Source: Lachnospiraceae bacterium MD329 (GTDB taxonomy: Bacteria > Bacillota > Clostridia > UBA1381). Taken from it: 33,652 nucleotides of DNA. The stretch's first letter is position 1. Each line of letters starts with the position of its first letter. Both the position numbers and the translations under genes were made by a program. The notes under the pieces are model-generated. The model did no database searches. It saw only the letters and a list, made by a program, of their open reading frames with translations, and was not told where the DNA came from. Of the stretch, positions 6,596 through 15,118 are shown piece after piece. The stretch lies in NCBI GenBank assembly GCA_010206265.1, contig VIQV01000017.1, forward strand, positions 9,886 to 43,537, read 5' to 3'.

Positions 6596-7213
6596 ATGAA
6601 AAAGAATATATTTAATTTAACGTTATTAACATCAATATTTTGTTTGGGATTGCTTATGTCGAATTTATTCGGCGGCAAGTTGATAAATATTTTTGGTTTT
6701 ACGGTTGCAGGTGCAATAGTTACATATCCGCTTACATTTTTAGCAACTGATATAATCGGAGAAATATGGGGGAAGAAAGAAGCAAATGACTGTGTTAAGA
6801 TAGGCGTTATAGCGCAACTCGGTTTTCTTGCATTAGGGTATTTATCATTAAAAATACCATCACTACAACAGACAGCGTACTTACAAGACTGTCTTATAAT
6901 AGTATTAAATCAGGGTATGCGACTTACTTTAGCAAGTTTAGGAGCGTTTATGGTGAGCCAGACGGTAGATGTAATACTATTTCATTGGCTAAAAGAGCAA
7001 ACAGGAAATAAATATAAATGGTTAAGAAACAATGCAAGCACTATGTGCAGTCAATTTATAGATACGATAATATTTATTATAATTGCTTTTTACGGTGTTG
7101 TAGAGAATATATGGCTCATGGCGCTTGCACAGTATGTAGTTAAGTGGATATTAGCGGCTTTTGATACGCCGTTTTTTTATTTCTTTACTCGGAAAACCAA
7201 TGTAAAAAAGTAG
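6596..7213 (+). CDS. yhhQ: YhhQ-family queuosine-precursor (7-deazaguanine) transporter
   Basis: 205 aa integral membrane protein with about six hydrophobic helices. The family motifs are seen: MSNLFGGKL (residues 21-29), YPLTFLATDIIGEIWGKK (44-61, with the D52-E56 pair) and a late polar/aromatic helix FDTPFFYFF. Bacterial YhhQ imports preQ0 and preQ1. Here it would supply free 7-deazaguanine base to the neighbouring DpdA-like enzyme, since no queC/D/E/F synthesis gene lies in the window. Start codon 1 base after the DpdA stop. Confidence 0.88.
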   Translation: MKKNIFNLTLLTSIFCLGLLMSNLFGGKLINIFGFTVAGAIVTYPLTFLATDIIGEIWGKKEANDCVKIGVIAQLGFLALGYLSLKIPSLQQTAYLQDCLIIVLNQGMRLTLASLGAFMVSQTVDVILFHWLKEQTGNKYKWLRNNASTMCSQFIDTIIFIIIAFYGVVENIWLMALAQYVVKWILAAFDTPFFYFFTRKTNVKK

Positions 7214-7239
7214 GGAACGAATAAAAGGAGGGGTCAGAG

Positions 7240-7965
7240 GTGGCACGAGCGCCGAACGAAAAAGCATTTAAAGCTGAGGCTATGTATCGTAAGGGAATGA
7301 AACTTGTTGACATAGCTCAAAAACTTGGAGTGCCGCCCAGCACTGTTAGACGTTGGAAAAGTACATACCAATGGGACGGTAATTCTAAAAAAAAAGAAAA
7401 CGAACGCTCGGAAAGCGAAAACGAACGTTCGGAAATAACGAACAAACCACAAAAAGGGGGACAACCGGGTAATACCAATGCTCTAAAGAATGGAGCATAT
7501 GCCACAGAGTATTGGAAAAATACAAGTCCAGAAGAAAATGATATGCTCGAGGATATGCCTATTGATGAAGAAATACAGTTGATAGAAGGTTTAAAACTTG
7601 CTACGTTAAGAGAAAAAAGAAGTATGGAGCTTTTAGATAGATATAGAGTATTACTGGAATATTCTCCAGATGGAATGGTTTTAAAAGAAGAAGTCAACAC
7701 ACTAATAAAAAATATGACCTCAAAAAAGGTATGTCTAAATCAACAGTTGTCAACACAACAAACAAAGGTGGACGCAGCTGAGCAAATACAAATTATAGAA
7801 AAGGAACTGACAAAGATACAGAGGGTAAAAGTCAAAATAATTGATTCTTTATCTAAATTACATATGGAAAAACAGAAGATTAAGAAAGAAGAAAAAGCGG
7901 GCGATATTGTTAAAACGTGGGTAGAAACACTTGTAAGTACAGGGGGAGATAGTGTTGGCGAATGA
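7240..7965 (+). CDS. terS: Terminase small subunit (PBSX/XtmA type)
   Basis: 241 aa from GTG 7240, preceded by AAAGGAGGGG. Residues ~1-45 form the DNA-binding helix-turn-helix (AEAMYRKGMKLVDIAQKLGVP, then STVRRWK), followed by a linker with a duplicated NERSE motif, then GGQPGNTNALKNGAY, a segment typical of Firmicutes small terminases, and a helical, coiled-coil-rich C-terminus for oligomerisation. It recognises phage DNA and recruits the large subunit. Overlaps terL by 14 bases. Confidence 0.88.
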   Translation: MARAPNEKAFKAEAMYRKGMKLVDIAQKLGVPPSTVRRWKSTYQWDGNSKKKENERSESENERSEITNKPQKGGQPGNTNALKNGAYATEYWKNTSPEENDMLEDMPIDEEIQLIEGLKLATLREKRSMELLDRYRVLLEYSPDGMVLKEEVNTLIKNMTSKKVCLNQQLSTQQTKVDAAEQIQIIEKELTKIQRVKVKIIDSLSKLHMEKQKIKKEEKAGDIVKTWVETLVSTGGDSVGE

Positions 7966-9427
7966 TATGGATTGGCTTACTAAATTCCTGAATGACAGAA
8001 TACCGAAGTGGCAGAAGAACCCTGTAATGTATTTCAAAGAAGTATTATGCTTTATTCCTGATGAATGGCAAGCTGATGCGGCTATGGATATAGCCACAGA
8101 ACGCAGGGTAAGTATTAAATCGGGTCAAGGTGTTGGAAAAACAGGACTTGAGGCGGCTTTAGCATTGTGGTTTTTAACTTGTTTTCCATATCCTCGTGTA
8201 GTAGCAACGGCTCCGACAAAACAACAATTACACGACGTATTATGGTCTGAGATAGCGAAATGGATGGGTAAATCTCCGCTATTGTCGGAACTGTTAAAAT
8301 GGACAAAAACATACGTCTATATGAAAGGGAATGAAAAGCGTTGGTTTGCAGTGGCAAGAACCGCAACTAAACCTGAAAATATGCAGGGCTTTCACGAAGA
8401 TAATATGTTATTCATAATAGATGAAGCGTCAGGTATAGCAGAGCCTATTATGGAAGCAATAAAAGGTACTCTCTCGGGCAAAAATAATAAATTGCTTATG
8501 TGCGGCAATCCTACGAAAACAAGCGGCTCTTTTTATGACTCTCATACAAAGGACAGAAAGCTATATAAATGTCATACGGTATCTTCGGAGGATAGCAAGA
8601 GAACAGATAAAGAAAACATACAAGCTTTAATTGATAAATATGGATATGACTCTAATGTAGTCAGGGTAAGAATAAGAGGCTTATTCCCAAAACAGGAAGA
8701 TGATGTTTTTATCTCATTGTCTATAATAGAGCAATGTTGCAGTAAATTATATGAATTGCCGGAGAACAAGAAATCACCCAATATTATATTCGGTGTAGAC
8801 GTGGCTCGGTTTGGTGATGATGAAACCGTTATTTACCGCAACATTAAAGGGAGATTGAGCATTGCAAAAAAACGCAGGGGACAAGATTTAATGGCTACTG
8901 CCGGTGATATTGTAGCCTTATATCGTCAAACTTTAAAAGAATTTCCTGACTATAAAGGGAAGATATATGTCAATATAGATGATACAGGTCTTGGCGGCGG
9001 TGTAACTGACCGTTTAAAAGAAGTAAAAAAAGAACTAAAACTGTATCAAATGGAAATTATTCCGATTAACGCGGCGGAAAAGATAGAAACAGATACAAAA
9101 CAAGGCAAAGAGGCGGCAGAATATTATAATGATATTACTACTCATATGTGGTCTTGTTTGCGTGAATTGTTAAAAAACAAAGAAATTGAGATAGAGGAAG
9201 ACGCTGAAACAGTAGCACAGCTTGCGTCAAGAAAATATAGAATTTCTTCAAACGGCAAAATAGAGGTAGAGGGCAAAAAAGAAATGAAAAAACGAGGGCT
9301 TGGCTCTCCTGACAGAGGAGATGCGGCGGCATTAGCAGTATATCTCGGAAAGATTAAAAAGCATACAGGAAGTATGCCGAGCAAAGCTATAACCTCAGGA
9401 CTTGAAAAAGATAGTTATTGGAAGTAA
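7952..9427 (+). CDS. terL: Terminase large subunit (packaging ATPase-nuclease)
   Basis: Up to 491 aa. Walker A SGQGVGKT at 57-64, Walker B LFIIDEAS (D157, E158), motif MCGNPTKTSG after it (coupling motif), then an RNase H-like nuclease: GVDVARFGDD (D283, D289), NIDDTGLGGG (D343) and SPDRGDAAAL (D454/D457). It powers DNA translocation into the prohead and cuts the concatemer. The start could be GTG 7952 or TTG 7955; the AGGGGGAG ribosome site favours one of these over ATG 7967. Complete and apparently functional. Confidence 0.95.
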   Translation: MLANDMDWLTKFLNDRIPKWQKNPVMYFKEVLCFIPDEWQADAAMDIATERRVSIKSGQGVGKTGLEAALALWFLTCFPYPRVVATAPTKQQLHDVLWSEIAKWMGKSPLLSELLKWTKTYVYMKGNEKRWFAVARTATKPENMQGFHEDNMLFIIDEASGIAEPIMEAIKGTLSGKNNKLLMCGNPTKTSGSFYDSHTKDRKLYKCHTVSSEDSKRTDKENIQALIDKYGYDSNVVRVRIRGLFPKQEDDVFISLSIIEQCCSKLYELPENKKSPNIIFGVDVARFGDDETVIYRNIKGRLSIAKKRRGQDLMATAGDIVALYRQTLKEFPDYKGKIYVNIDDTGLGGGVTDRLKEVKKELKLYQMEIIPINAAEKIETDTKQGKEAAEYYNDITTHMWSCLRELLKNKEIEIEEDAETVAQLASRKYRISSNGKIEVEGKKEMKKRGLGSPDRGDAAALAVYLGKIKKHTGSMPSKAITSGLEKDSYWK

Positions 9428-9449
9428 ATGTACACAGGAGGTAATACAA

Positions 9450-10754
9450 GTGTCAGGTAAATTTAATGAAACCGGTCGCGTTGGACAAAGACGTATGGGC
9501 GGTATTTTTTATGAGGAATTTCTGCCTGAACTTCAAGGTAAAAGAGGCATAGAAGTATACAGAGAAATGTCTGAAAATGATGATGTGATAGGTTCAATCC
9601 TTTTCACTATTGAAATGCTTATAAAAGGCTGTGAATGGGACACACAACCAGCAGGGAATACTCCCGCTGATGAAGAAGCGGCAGACTTTCTATGGCAATG
9701 TATGAATGATATGACTGATACTTGGGTTGATACAATATCTGAAATACTATCTATGCTTACATATGGTTGGTCGGCGCACGAAATTGTATATAAGCGTCGT
9801 ATGGGACGAAAGAAGGATATTCGTTTAAATAGCAAGTATGATGATGGGCTTATAGGTTGGCAAAAATTACCGATAAGGTCACAAGAAACACTACATCAAT
9901 GGGAATATGACGAAAGCGATAATTTAATTGGATTGACGCAAATTGCGCCGCCGAATTATCGCATTATTACAATACCTGCTGAAAAATTATTGTTGTTTCG
10001 TACTAAGAGCCGTAAGGGCAATCCTGAGGGAAGAAGTATTTTGAGAAATGCTTATCGTTCGTGGTATTTCAAAAAGCGAATACAGGAGATTGAGGGCATT
10101 GGTATAGAACGTGACCTTGCAGGCTTGCCTGTAATGACAGCTCCGGAAGATGATGATATATGGAGTGATGACCCTGTAATGATAAAAAACAGACTTGAAG
10201 CGGAAAGGCTTGTAAAAAATATACGGCGCGATTCTATGGAAGGTATTGTAATGCCGCAAGGGTGGAAACTTGAACTTTTAACAAGCGGCGGAAAGCGTAA
10301 TTTTGATACAAATGCTATTATTAACAGGTACGATACCCGAATGGCTATGACTGTTCTTGCTGATTTCCTTATGCTTGGACATAGTAATACAGGTGCATAT
10401 AGTTTAAGTATGGATAAAACGCAAATGTTTGCAGTAGCAATAGGTACATATTTAGACATAATTTCAGAAGTGTTTAATAATAAGGCGGTACCTGATTTAA
10501 TTGATATGAACGGTGAACGCTTCAAAGGTATTACGGATTATCCTAAAATTATACATAGCGAAATAGAGAATAGAAATCTCGGAGAACTTGCAGACGTTAT
10601 ACAAAAGCTGTCGGGTGCAGGGTTCCTCTCGCCTGATAATCAAATAGAAGATTATTTGCGTGATACAATAAAAATGCCGCAGCGTAATGATGATGAGCCG
10701 AAAGGCGGAGTAAAGCCTGAAAAGAGCGAAATCGAAGAGGATAATAAGGAATAA
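9450..10754 (+). CDS. Portal protein, DUF935 (Mu gp29-like) family
   Basis: 434 aa from GTG 9450, 8 bases after AGGAGG; the frame runs upstream into terL but without a ribosome site. Contains ENDDVIGSILFTIEMLIKGC near the N-terminus, EILSMLTYGWSAHEIVYKRR, and LLFRTKSRKGNPEGRS in the middle, all typical of the DUF935 portal family. The C-terminus is charged. The portal ring forms the vertex through which terminase pumps DNA. Position between terL and the MuF-like gene fits. Confidence 0.9.
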   Translation: MSGKFNETGRVGQRRMGGIFYEEFLPELQGKRGIEVYREMSENDDVIGSILFTIEMLIKGCEWDTQPAGNTPADEEAADFLWQCMNDMTDTWVDTISEILSMLTYGWSAHEIVYKRRMGRKKDIRLNSKYDDGLIGWQKLPIRSQETLHQWEYDESDNLIGLTQIAPPNYRIITIPAEKLLLFRTKSRKGNPEGRSILRNAYRSWYFKKRIQEIEGIGIERDLAGLPVMTAPEDDDIWSDDPVMIKNRLEAERLVKNIRRDSMEGIVMPQGWKLELLTSGGKRNFDTNAIINRYDTRMAMTVLADFLMLGHSNTGAYSLSMDKTQMFAVAIGTYLDIISEVFNNKAVPDLIDMNGERFKGITDYPKIIHSEIENRNLGELADVIQKLSGAGFLSPDNQIEDYLRDTIKMPQRNDDEPKGGVKPEKSEIEEDNKE

Positions 10755-10759
10755 CGGTA

Positions 10760-12358
10760 ATGTTTGTATATAAGAAAGCGAAACCGACAGTTGTAAGATT
10801 ATATAAATCTAAATATAGCGAAAAAGCAAAAAAAGCTCTAAAGCGCATACAGGAGATGTTAAAACAACACGAAAAAGAAATAGTGGCAGCTTTACTGTTT
10901 TTATGGCTTACTGCGGAAGAAGAAATAGACGAATTTACTGTTACAGAGGCGCTATCTGATAAAAGAAAAGCAGATAATATAAATGATAAATATGATGAAT
11001 ATTTATACGAATTTGCAGACGAAAATTTACTTCCAAAGTTTGATAGTTTAGGAGAACAAGCGTTTAAAACGACATATGAGGATAACAAAGATATTATAAC
11101 TATGCCTGACAGTCAAGTTATTAAGCCGACATCTATACATTCGCCTATATTACCAAGTGAAGCTCCTGAAAATATTACGATACCGCAAACCAATCAATTT
11201 GATTATGGTGCTTTTTATGGAAAATGGTGTGATAAAAGAGCAGGGAATTTAATAGTAGAGCTAAACGAAGTCCAACATCAGAATGTAAAAAGTATTCTAA
11301 ATGATGTGACACGTCAGGGGGATATTTCTCCACAAAGCATTACAAGACGGATAAAGGATACTGTTGGATTGACACAACGGCAACTCGGAGCAAACCAGAA
11401 ATATTATAATAATATTCGCCGTTCATTAAAAGAAACCAATCCGAGATTATCTGCAAAAGAGATAGACAGGAGAGCAGGGGAGGCGGCGAAAAAATATGCC
11501 GATAGGCAACGTACCGACAGGGCTAAGAGCATAGCAAGGTCAGAACTGAATGCGGCTCATAATCAAGCAGCATATTCATATGTCAAATGGTGTATAGAAC
11601 ACGGGTATATGAAAAATGTGTACAGAAAGTGGGCTACATCTGGAAATGATAATGTATGTCCTATTTGCTTAGCTTTGAATGGACAAATTACGCCGTTTGA
11701 CAAGCCGTATAAAGTGCCGTCAAGTGTAAAATATAACGGCAATGATATAATGTCGCCGCCTGCACATACAAGCTGTTGTTGCGGTGAGGAATTTATAGAG
11801 GGAAATAAAAATGTTTCCAATCCTCCGAGTGAGTGGGATAAAATGACTGACACAGAGAAAAAGGCTCATATAAACTATCATAGCGATAAAGAGCAATATA
11901 AGGCATATAAAAAGCGTTTAGGACGTGATAATGTGCCGAAAAGTCTTGAAAAATTTCAAGATTTAAAGTATAATAATAATGAGGAATGGAACGAGCTAAA
12001 AGCTCAATATAATTCATCTAATCCGAAATATAACCGTACAGGCTATCAACGTTCAGAAGATGGAGTAATTATAGCAACCAATCACAGAAAAGGCGGCTCT
12101 GTTCCTAAACTATTGAAACCGTATTCGGTGCTTGATATGGAAAAGAAAGACGGTCATATAGAACGTACTTTTTATGATAAAGACGGAAATATATCAAAGC
12201 AGATACACCCGACAAATCACGGCAACCCGAAATTGCACCCATACGGAAAAAACGGCGAGCATACTCATACATATGTATGGAAAGACGGCGAATTATCAGA
12301 CCGAACAATTCGTGAAATGACTGATAAGGAAAGAAAGGATAACAGTGATATATTATGA
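10760..12358 (+). CDS. MuF-like minor head protein with C-terminal toxin-like domain
   Basis: 532 aa, far longer than the MuF head domain alone. Residues ~200-345 form the MuF/SPP1 gp7-type domain: RAKSIARSELNAAHNQA, then CPICLALNG (CxxC) and SPPAHTSCCC. After ~350 there is a charged linker, and residues ~450-532 form a separate small domain (KPYSVLDMEKKDG, RTFYDKDGN, then histidines H483, H487, H493, H501, H503 in a TNHGNPKLHP/HTHTYVW setting). MuF proteins of temperate Firmicutes phages are known to carry polymorphic C-terminal toxin domains; a nuclease-like activity here is inference. The overlapping downstream gene is a candidate immunity protein. Confidence 0.82.
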   Translation: MFVYKKAKPTVVRLYKSKYSEKAKKALKRIQEMLKQHEKEIVAALLFLWLTAEEEIDEFTVTEALSDKRKADNINDKYDEYLYEFADENLLPKFDSLGEQAFKTTYEDNKDIITMPDSQVIKPTSIHSPILPSEAPENITIPQTNQFDYGAFYGKWCDKRAGNLIVELNEVQHQNVKSILNDVTRQGDISPQSITRRIKDTVGLTQRQLGANQKYYNNIRRSLKETNPRLSAKEIDRRAGEAAKKYADRQRTDRAKSIARSELNAAHNQAAYSYVKWCIEHGYMKNVYRKWATSGNDNVCPICLALNGQITPFDKPYKVPSSVKYNGNDIMSPPAHTSCCCGEEFIEGNKNVSNPPSEWDKMTDTEKKAHINYHSDKEQYKAYKKRLGRDNVPKSLEKFQDLKYNNNEEWNELKAQYNSSNPKYNRTGYQRSEDGVIIATNHRKGGSVPKLLKPYSVLDMEKKDGHIERTFYDKDGNISKQIHPTNHGNPKLHPYGKNGEHTHTYVWKDGELSDRTIREMTDKERKDNSDIL

Positions 12359-12585
12359 AAATGAATGCACAAGATATAAAAAACTTAATAGTGTCACTCG
12401 TTCAAGATGTGGTTTTCGAGTATAATAATAAAACCTGCTGTATCAATCCATACAATAAACATAAATTCGAGCTTGGGTATGGCAATAAAGTAAAAACATA
12501 TAATGATATTGATGATTTAATGAATGATAAAATTTTTAAAGGTAAGTCATTATATGATATAGCTGAAAGCATTGATATTGAGTAA
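12355..12585 (+). CDS. Small protein coupled to the MuF gene; candidate immunity protein
   Basis: 76 aa, ATG overlapping the MuF stop (ATGA). Soluble, mixed charge, with FEYNNKTCCINPYNKHKFELG and a C-terminal NDKIFKGKSLYDIAESI, which reads like a small alpha/beta fold. It is not a recognised head protein. The tight coupling to a toxin-like C-terminal domain and the terminator immediately downstream are what one expects of an immunity gene, but no experiment or firm family assignment supports it. Confidence 0.6.
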   Translation: MKMNAQDIKNLIVSLVQDVVFEYNNKTCCINPYNKHKFELGYGNKVKTYNDIDDLMNDKIFKGKSLYDIAESIDIE

Positions 12586-12616
12586 TTATAAAACTATTAA
12601 AAAATAATATGAAAAT

Positions 12617-12645
12617 TGCACGTTGATTATTCAGCGTGTTTTTTT
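12617..12645 (+). terminator. Intrinsic terminator after the MuF/immunity pair
   Basis: CACGTTGA (12619-12626), loop TTAT, TCAGCGTG (12631-12638, one G-U pair), then seven T. Strong on inspection. No promoter-like hexamer pair is visible between it and the next gene. Confidence 0.85.
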
Positions 12646-12671
12646 GTGTAAAATTTGGGATAGGAGGTAAT

Positions 12672-12884
12672 ATGATGAGTACACCCAATAAGACATTAAA
12701 GCAATTTTCTGAATTGAGCTTAACTATACAATCATCAAAAGGCACTATGAAACCAATACTTACAATAAATGGCGCTGATTTTTCGGGAATAATATCACAT
12801 TGGAAAATACAACAGGGCAAACAGCAAGTGCCAGAATTAGTTTTAACAATTTCGTTGCACGATGTACCTCTGGTTGTGTTATAG
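12672..12884 (+). CDS. Small phage hypothetical protein
   Basis: 70 aa from ATG 12672 (or 12675), after AGGAGGTAAT. The pattern LKQFSELSLTIQSSKGTMKP, then ILTINGADFSGIISHWKIQ and VPELVLTISL, recurs in Firmicutes phages as a small beta-rich protein near structural genes; the function is not known. It sits between two intrinsic terminators, next to the MuF pair, so it may be cargo rather than a structural gene. Confidence 0.6.
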   Translation: MMSTPNKTLKQFSELSLTIQSSKGTMKPILTINGADFSGIISHWKIQQGKQQVPELVLTISLHDVPLVVL

Positions 12885-12914
12885 AAATGTCGTAAGTTTT
12901 TTGTGGAGGTAAAT

Positions 12915-13052
12915 ATGAAGATGTATAAAATTAAAAGAATGATATTTATTGTAAAATGGCACTGGAAAAACCGAAATTGGTGTGAGTGTCGCCATAAGCG
13001 CAGGAGCTTGGATAGAGCATTAAAAAAAGAAGAGTATAGAACGATATATTAA
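12915..13052 (+). CDS. 45-aa basic peptide
   Basis: ATG 12915 follows GTGGAGGTAAAT, a good ribosome site. The 45-aa product (start MKMYKIKRMIFIVKWHWKN) is strongly basic, Trp/Arg/Lys-rich, with CEC in the middle, and ends RTIY. It may bind nucleic acid or membrane; the function is unknown. It ends where the following terminator stem begins, which supports it as a transcribed gene. Confidence 0.5.
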   Translation: MKMYKIKRMIFIVKWHWKNRNWCECRHKRRSLDRALKKEEYRTIY

Positions 13053-13077
13053 ACAACTGTGTAAGCGGTTGTTTTTT
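13053..13077 (+). terminator. Intrinsic terminator
   Basis: ACAACTG (13053-13059), loop TGTAAG, CGGTTGT (13066-13072, one G-U pair), then five T. It begins at the base after the 45-aa gene's stop codon. Confidence 0.8.
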
Positions 13078-13110
13078 ATATACAAGAAAATAAATAGGAG
13101 GTAGATTAAA

Positions 13111-13581
13111 TTGAAAAGTTTTAGTGATTACATTGTTCCAAAGGCGAGGGACGAGCCGACCAATGTTATAAAAGGACGTTTTGAAGTCAAGGAAACAGAC
13201 GAGGAAAAACAACTCGCGTTTGGCTGGGCTAATGTCGCAATACGTGCCGATGGTGAACAAATAGAGGATTGGCAAGGCGATATGATAGATATTGACGAAC
13301 TCGAACAAGCAGTTTACAACTATGTTGAATTATATCGTGACGGCGGCGAAATGCACGAGAGAGGCGGTGTCGCCGTTCTTGTTGAAAGTATGGTGTTCAC
13401 GAAAGAAAAATTAAAATATCTCGGTTTATCTGAAAATGCGTTGCCAGACGGTTGGTGGGTAGGATTTAAAGTGAACGATAAAGATGTTTGGGAGAAAGTA
13501 AAAGACGGTACTTATGAAATGTTTTCAATAGAAGGTACTGCTGTCAGAGAGGAAGTGGAAAGTCCAGATGGCACAGAATAA
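13111..13581 (+). CDS. XkdF-like prohead protease
   Basis: 156 aa from TTG 13111, preceded by ATAGGAGGTAG. Family features: FGWANVAIRADGEQIEDWQG, ELEQAVYNYV, a His in MHERGG, LVESMVFTKEK and GWWVGFKVNDKDVWEKVKDG. XkdF is annotated as a phage serine protease that matures the prohead; the catalytic residues cannot be assigned from this sequence. Overlaps the scaffold-like gene by 14 bases, consistent with a protease-scaffold pair. Confidence 0.82.
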   Translation: MKSFSDYIVPKARDEPTNVIKGRFEVKETDEEKQLAFGWANVAIRADGEQIEDWQGDMIDIDELEQAVYNYVELYRDGGEMHERGGVAVLVESMVFTKEKLKYLGLSENALPDGWWVGFKVNDKDVWEKVKDGTYEMFSIEGTAVREEVESPDGTE

Positions 13582-14677
13582 AAAGAAACATAAACTTAAA
13601 AATTTGAAAATAAAAAAAGTTGATTTTGTCGGAGAGGGTGCAAACCTTGACGCTTATATCAACTTTTTTAAATCTAAGAAAGAACCTGTAACAAAAGGAA
13701 CAGAGAGCTTTAATGATAAAATCAAAGAACAGGCTAAATATAAAATATATGACCAGATTTGGCAATTTACAAATGCTTTACAAATAAGTCTTATTGATAT
13801 TGTTCGTGATGATGATATAGGTGACAAGGCGGCACTTATGAATAAATCTCTTGAAGAGTTTTACGGTGCCGCAGGGCTTGCAATAGAGGCTTGGAGCAAT
13901 AACAAACTAAGTGACTATTGTGTAAGTGATGAAGAAGTGTCAAAAGAAACGTCAGATATATTTAAAGGACTTTTCTTGGATAATGAAATGGACGAAGTGG
14001 CTGAGGTTATCAAAAAGGCATCTGAAGCCTATGTGTCCGACGATAGTAAAATGAAAAAATCGAAAAAAGGAGATGAAGATGATATGAAAGTTGAGGATTT
14101 GGACCAGAGCAAACTAACAGAGGAAGAACGCGAACAGCTTAATGCAATTGTGCAGAAAGCAAGAGTTTTAACGAATAATGAGGGCGGAGAACCTGACGAG
14201 GGAGATGGTGAGCTTGTAAAAAAGGAAAAGCCTGTTGCAGAGGACGGCAAGGACGATATTTTTAAGGGAATGTCGCCTGCTGCTAAAGAAGAGCTTTTAG
14301 CTCTTAGAAAGTTCAGAGAGGAACAGGAAAATAAAGAATTTATTTCAGTGGCTAAAAAGTACGAAGTTATCGGAAAAAAGGCTGAGGAGCTTGCCCCTGT
14401 ACTAAAGAGCTTGAAAGCGGCAGGCGGTACAGACTATGAAACTATGATAGGTATGCTTGACTCTGCGGTTGAAACTGTCAATAAATCAGGCGCTTTTAAC
14501 GAGCTTGGAAGTAACGGACATTCTTCGGCAGGTTCTTCCGCAATAGCAAAAGCACGCAGTATTGCTAATGAAATTAAAAAGGGTAACCCCAATATAACGG
14601 AAGAGCAGGCTATGGCTAAGGCTTGGGAGGAAAATCCTGACCTTATGGCGGAATACGACAGTGAGATTGGAGGCTAA
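13568..14677 (+). CDS. Scaffold-like head protein
   Basis: 369 aa. N-terminus KLKNLKIKKVDFVGEGANLD matches the 'VDFVxxGANPDA' box seen at the start of many prohead protease/scaffold proteins. The remainder is very acidic/basic and helical (KMKKSKKGDEDDMKVEDLDQ; LTEEEREQLNAIVQKA), with coiled-coil character typical of a scaffold, and a C-terminus with KARSIANEIKKGNPNITEEQ. The 14-base overlap with the XkdF gene suggests coupled translation. The scaffold role is inferred from composition and position. Confidence 0.7.
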   Translation: MAQNKKKHKLKNLKIKKVDFVGEGANLDAYINFFKSKKEPVTKGTESFNDKIKEQAKYKIYDQIWQFTNALQISLIDIVRDDDIGDKAALMNKSLEEFYGAAGLAIEAWSNNKLSDYCVSDEEVSKETSDIFKGLFLDNEMDEVAEVIKKASEAYVSDDSKMKKSKKGDEDDMKVEDLDQSKLTEEEREQLNAIVQKARVLTNNEGGEPDEGDGELVKKEKPVAEDGKDDIFKGMSPAAKEELLALRKFREEQENKEFISVAKKYEVIGKKAEELAPVLKSLKAAGGTDYETMIGMLDSAVETVNKSGAFNELGSNGHSSAGSSAIAKARSIANEIKKGNPNITEEQAMAKAWEENPDLMAEYDSEIGG

Positions 14678-14683
14678 GAAATT

Positions 14684-15118
14684 ATGAAACAGCATATGAC
14701 AAGCGGTATCAATACATCACCTACAAGAGCAGGCGAAGCGGGGGCTGATATGTCAAATATCGGCGGAAAGGCTGTAAAGTTCAATGAGGACGGCTTGCTT
14801 GTTCTTTGTGATACAAAAGGTGAAATGCCGATAGGTATTGTTGCTATTGACAATGATGCTGAGGTAAAAAAGGGTGACAGTGTTACATATCAGATTTTCG
14901 CCGTGGGTATTGCGGCAATAAGCGAAAAAGTGACAGCAGGTACAGAGCTTACAACGTCAACGGACGGTACGCTGGTATCTGCGTCTGATGGTGATTTTGT
15001 TTGTGCTATTGCAATGAATAATTGTAATGCGAATGCAATGGGAACTGTCAGAAAGGTAGATTACTATAAGTCTGCCGCTAAAACAAACACAGAGGAGGTA
15101 AAGAATAATGCCGAATAA
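14684..15118 (+). CDS. Capsid decoration/stabilising protein (DUF2190-like)
   Basis: 144 aa. Pattern KFNEDGLLVLCDTKGEMPIG, then VKKGDSVTYQIFAVGIA, then VTAGTELTTSTDGTLV and GDFVCAIAM is the repeated beta-strand layout of small head-decoration proteins encoded just before the major capsid gene. It would bind the outside of the mature shell. Its 3' end overlaps the capsid gene start by 11 bases. Confidence 0.7.
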   Translation: MKQHMTSGINTSPTRAGEAGADMSNIGGKAVKFNEDGLLVLCDTKGEMPIGIVAIDNDAEVKKGDSVTYQIFAVGIAAISEKVTAGTELTTSTDGTLVSASDGDFVCAIAMNNCNANAMGTVRKVDYYKSAAKTNTEEVKNNAE

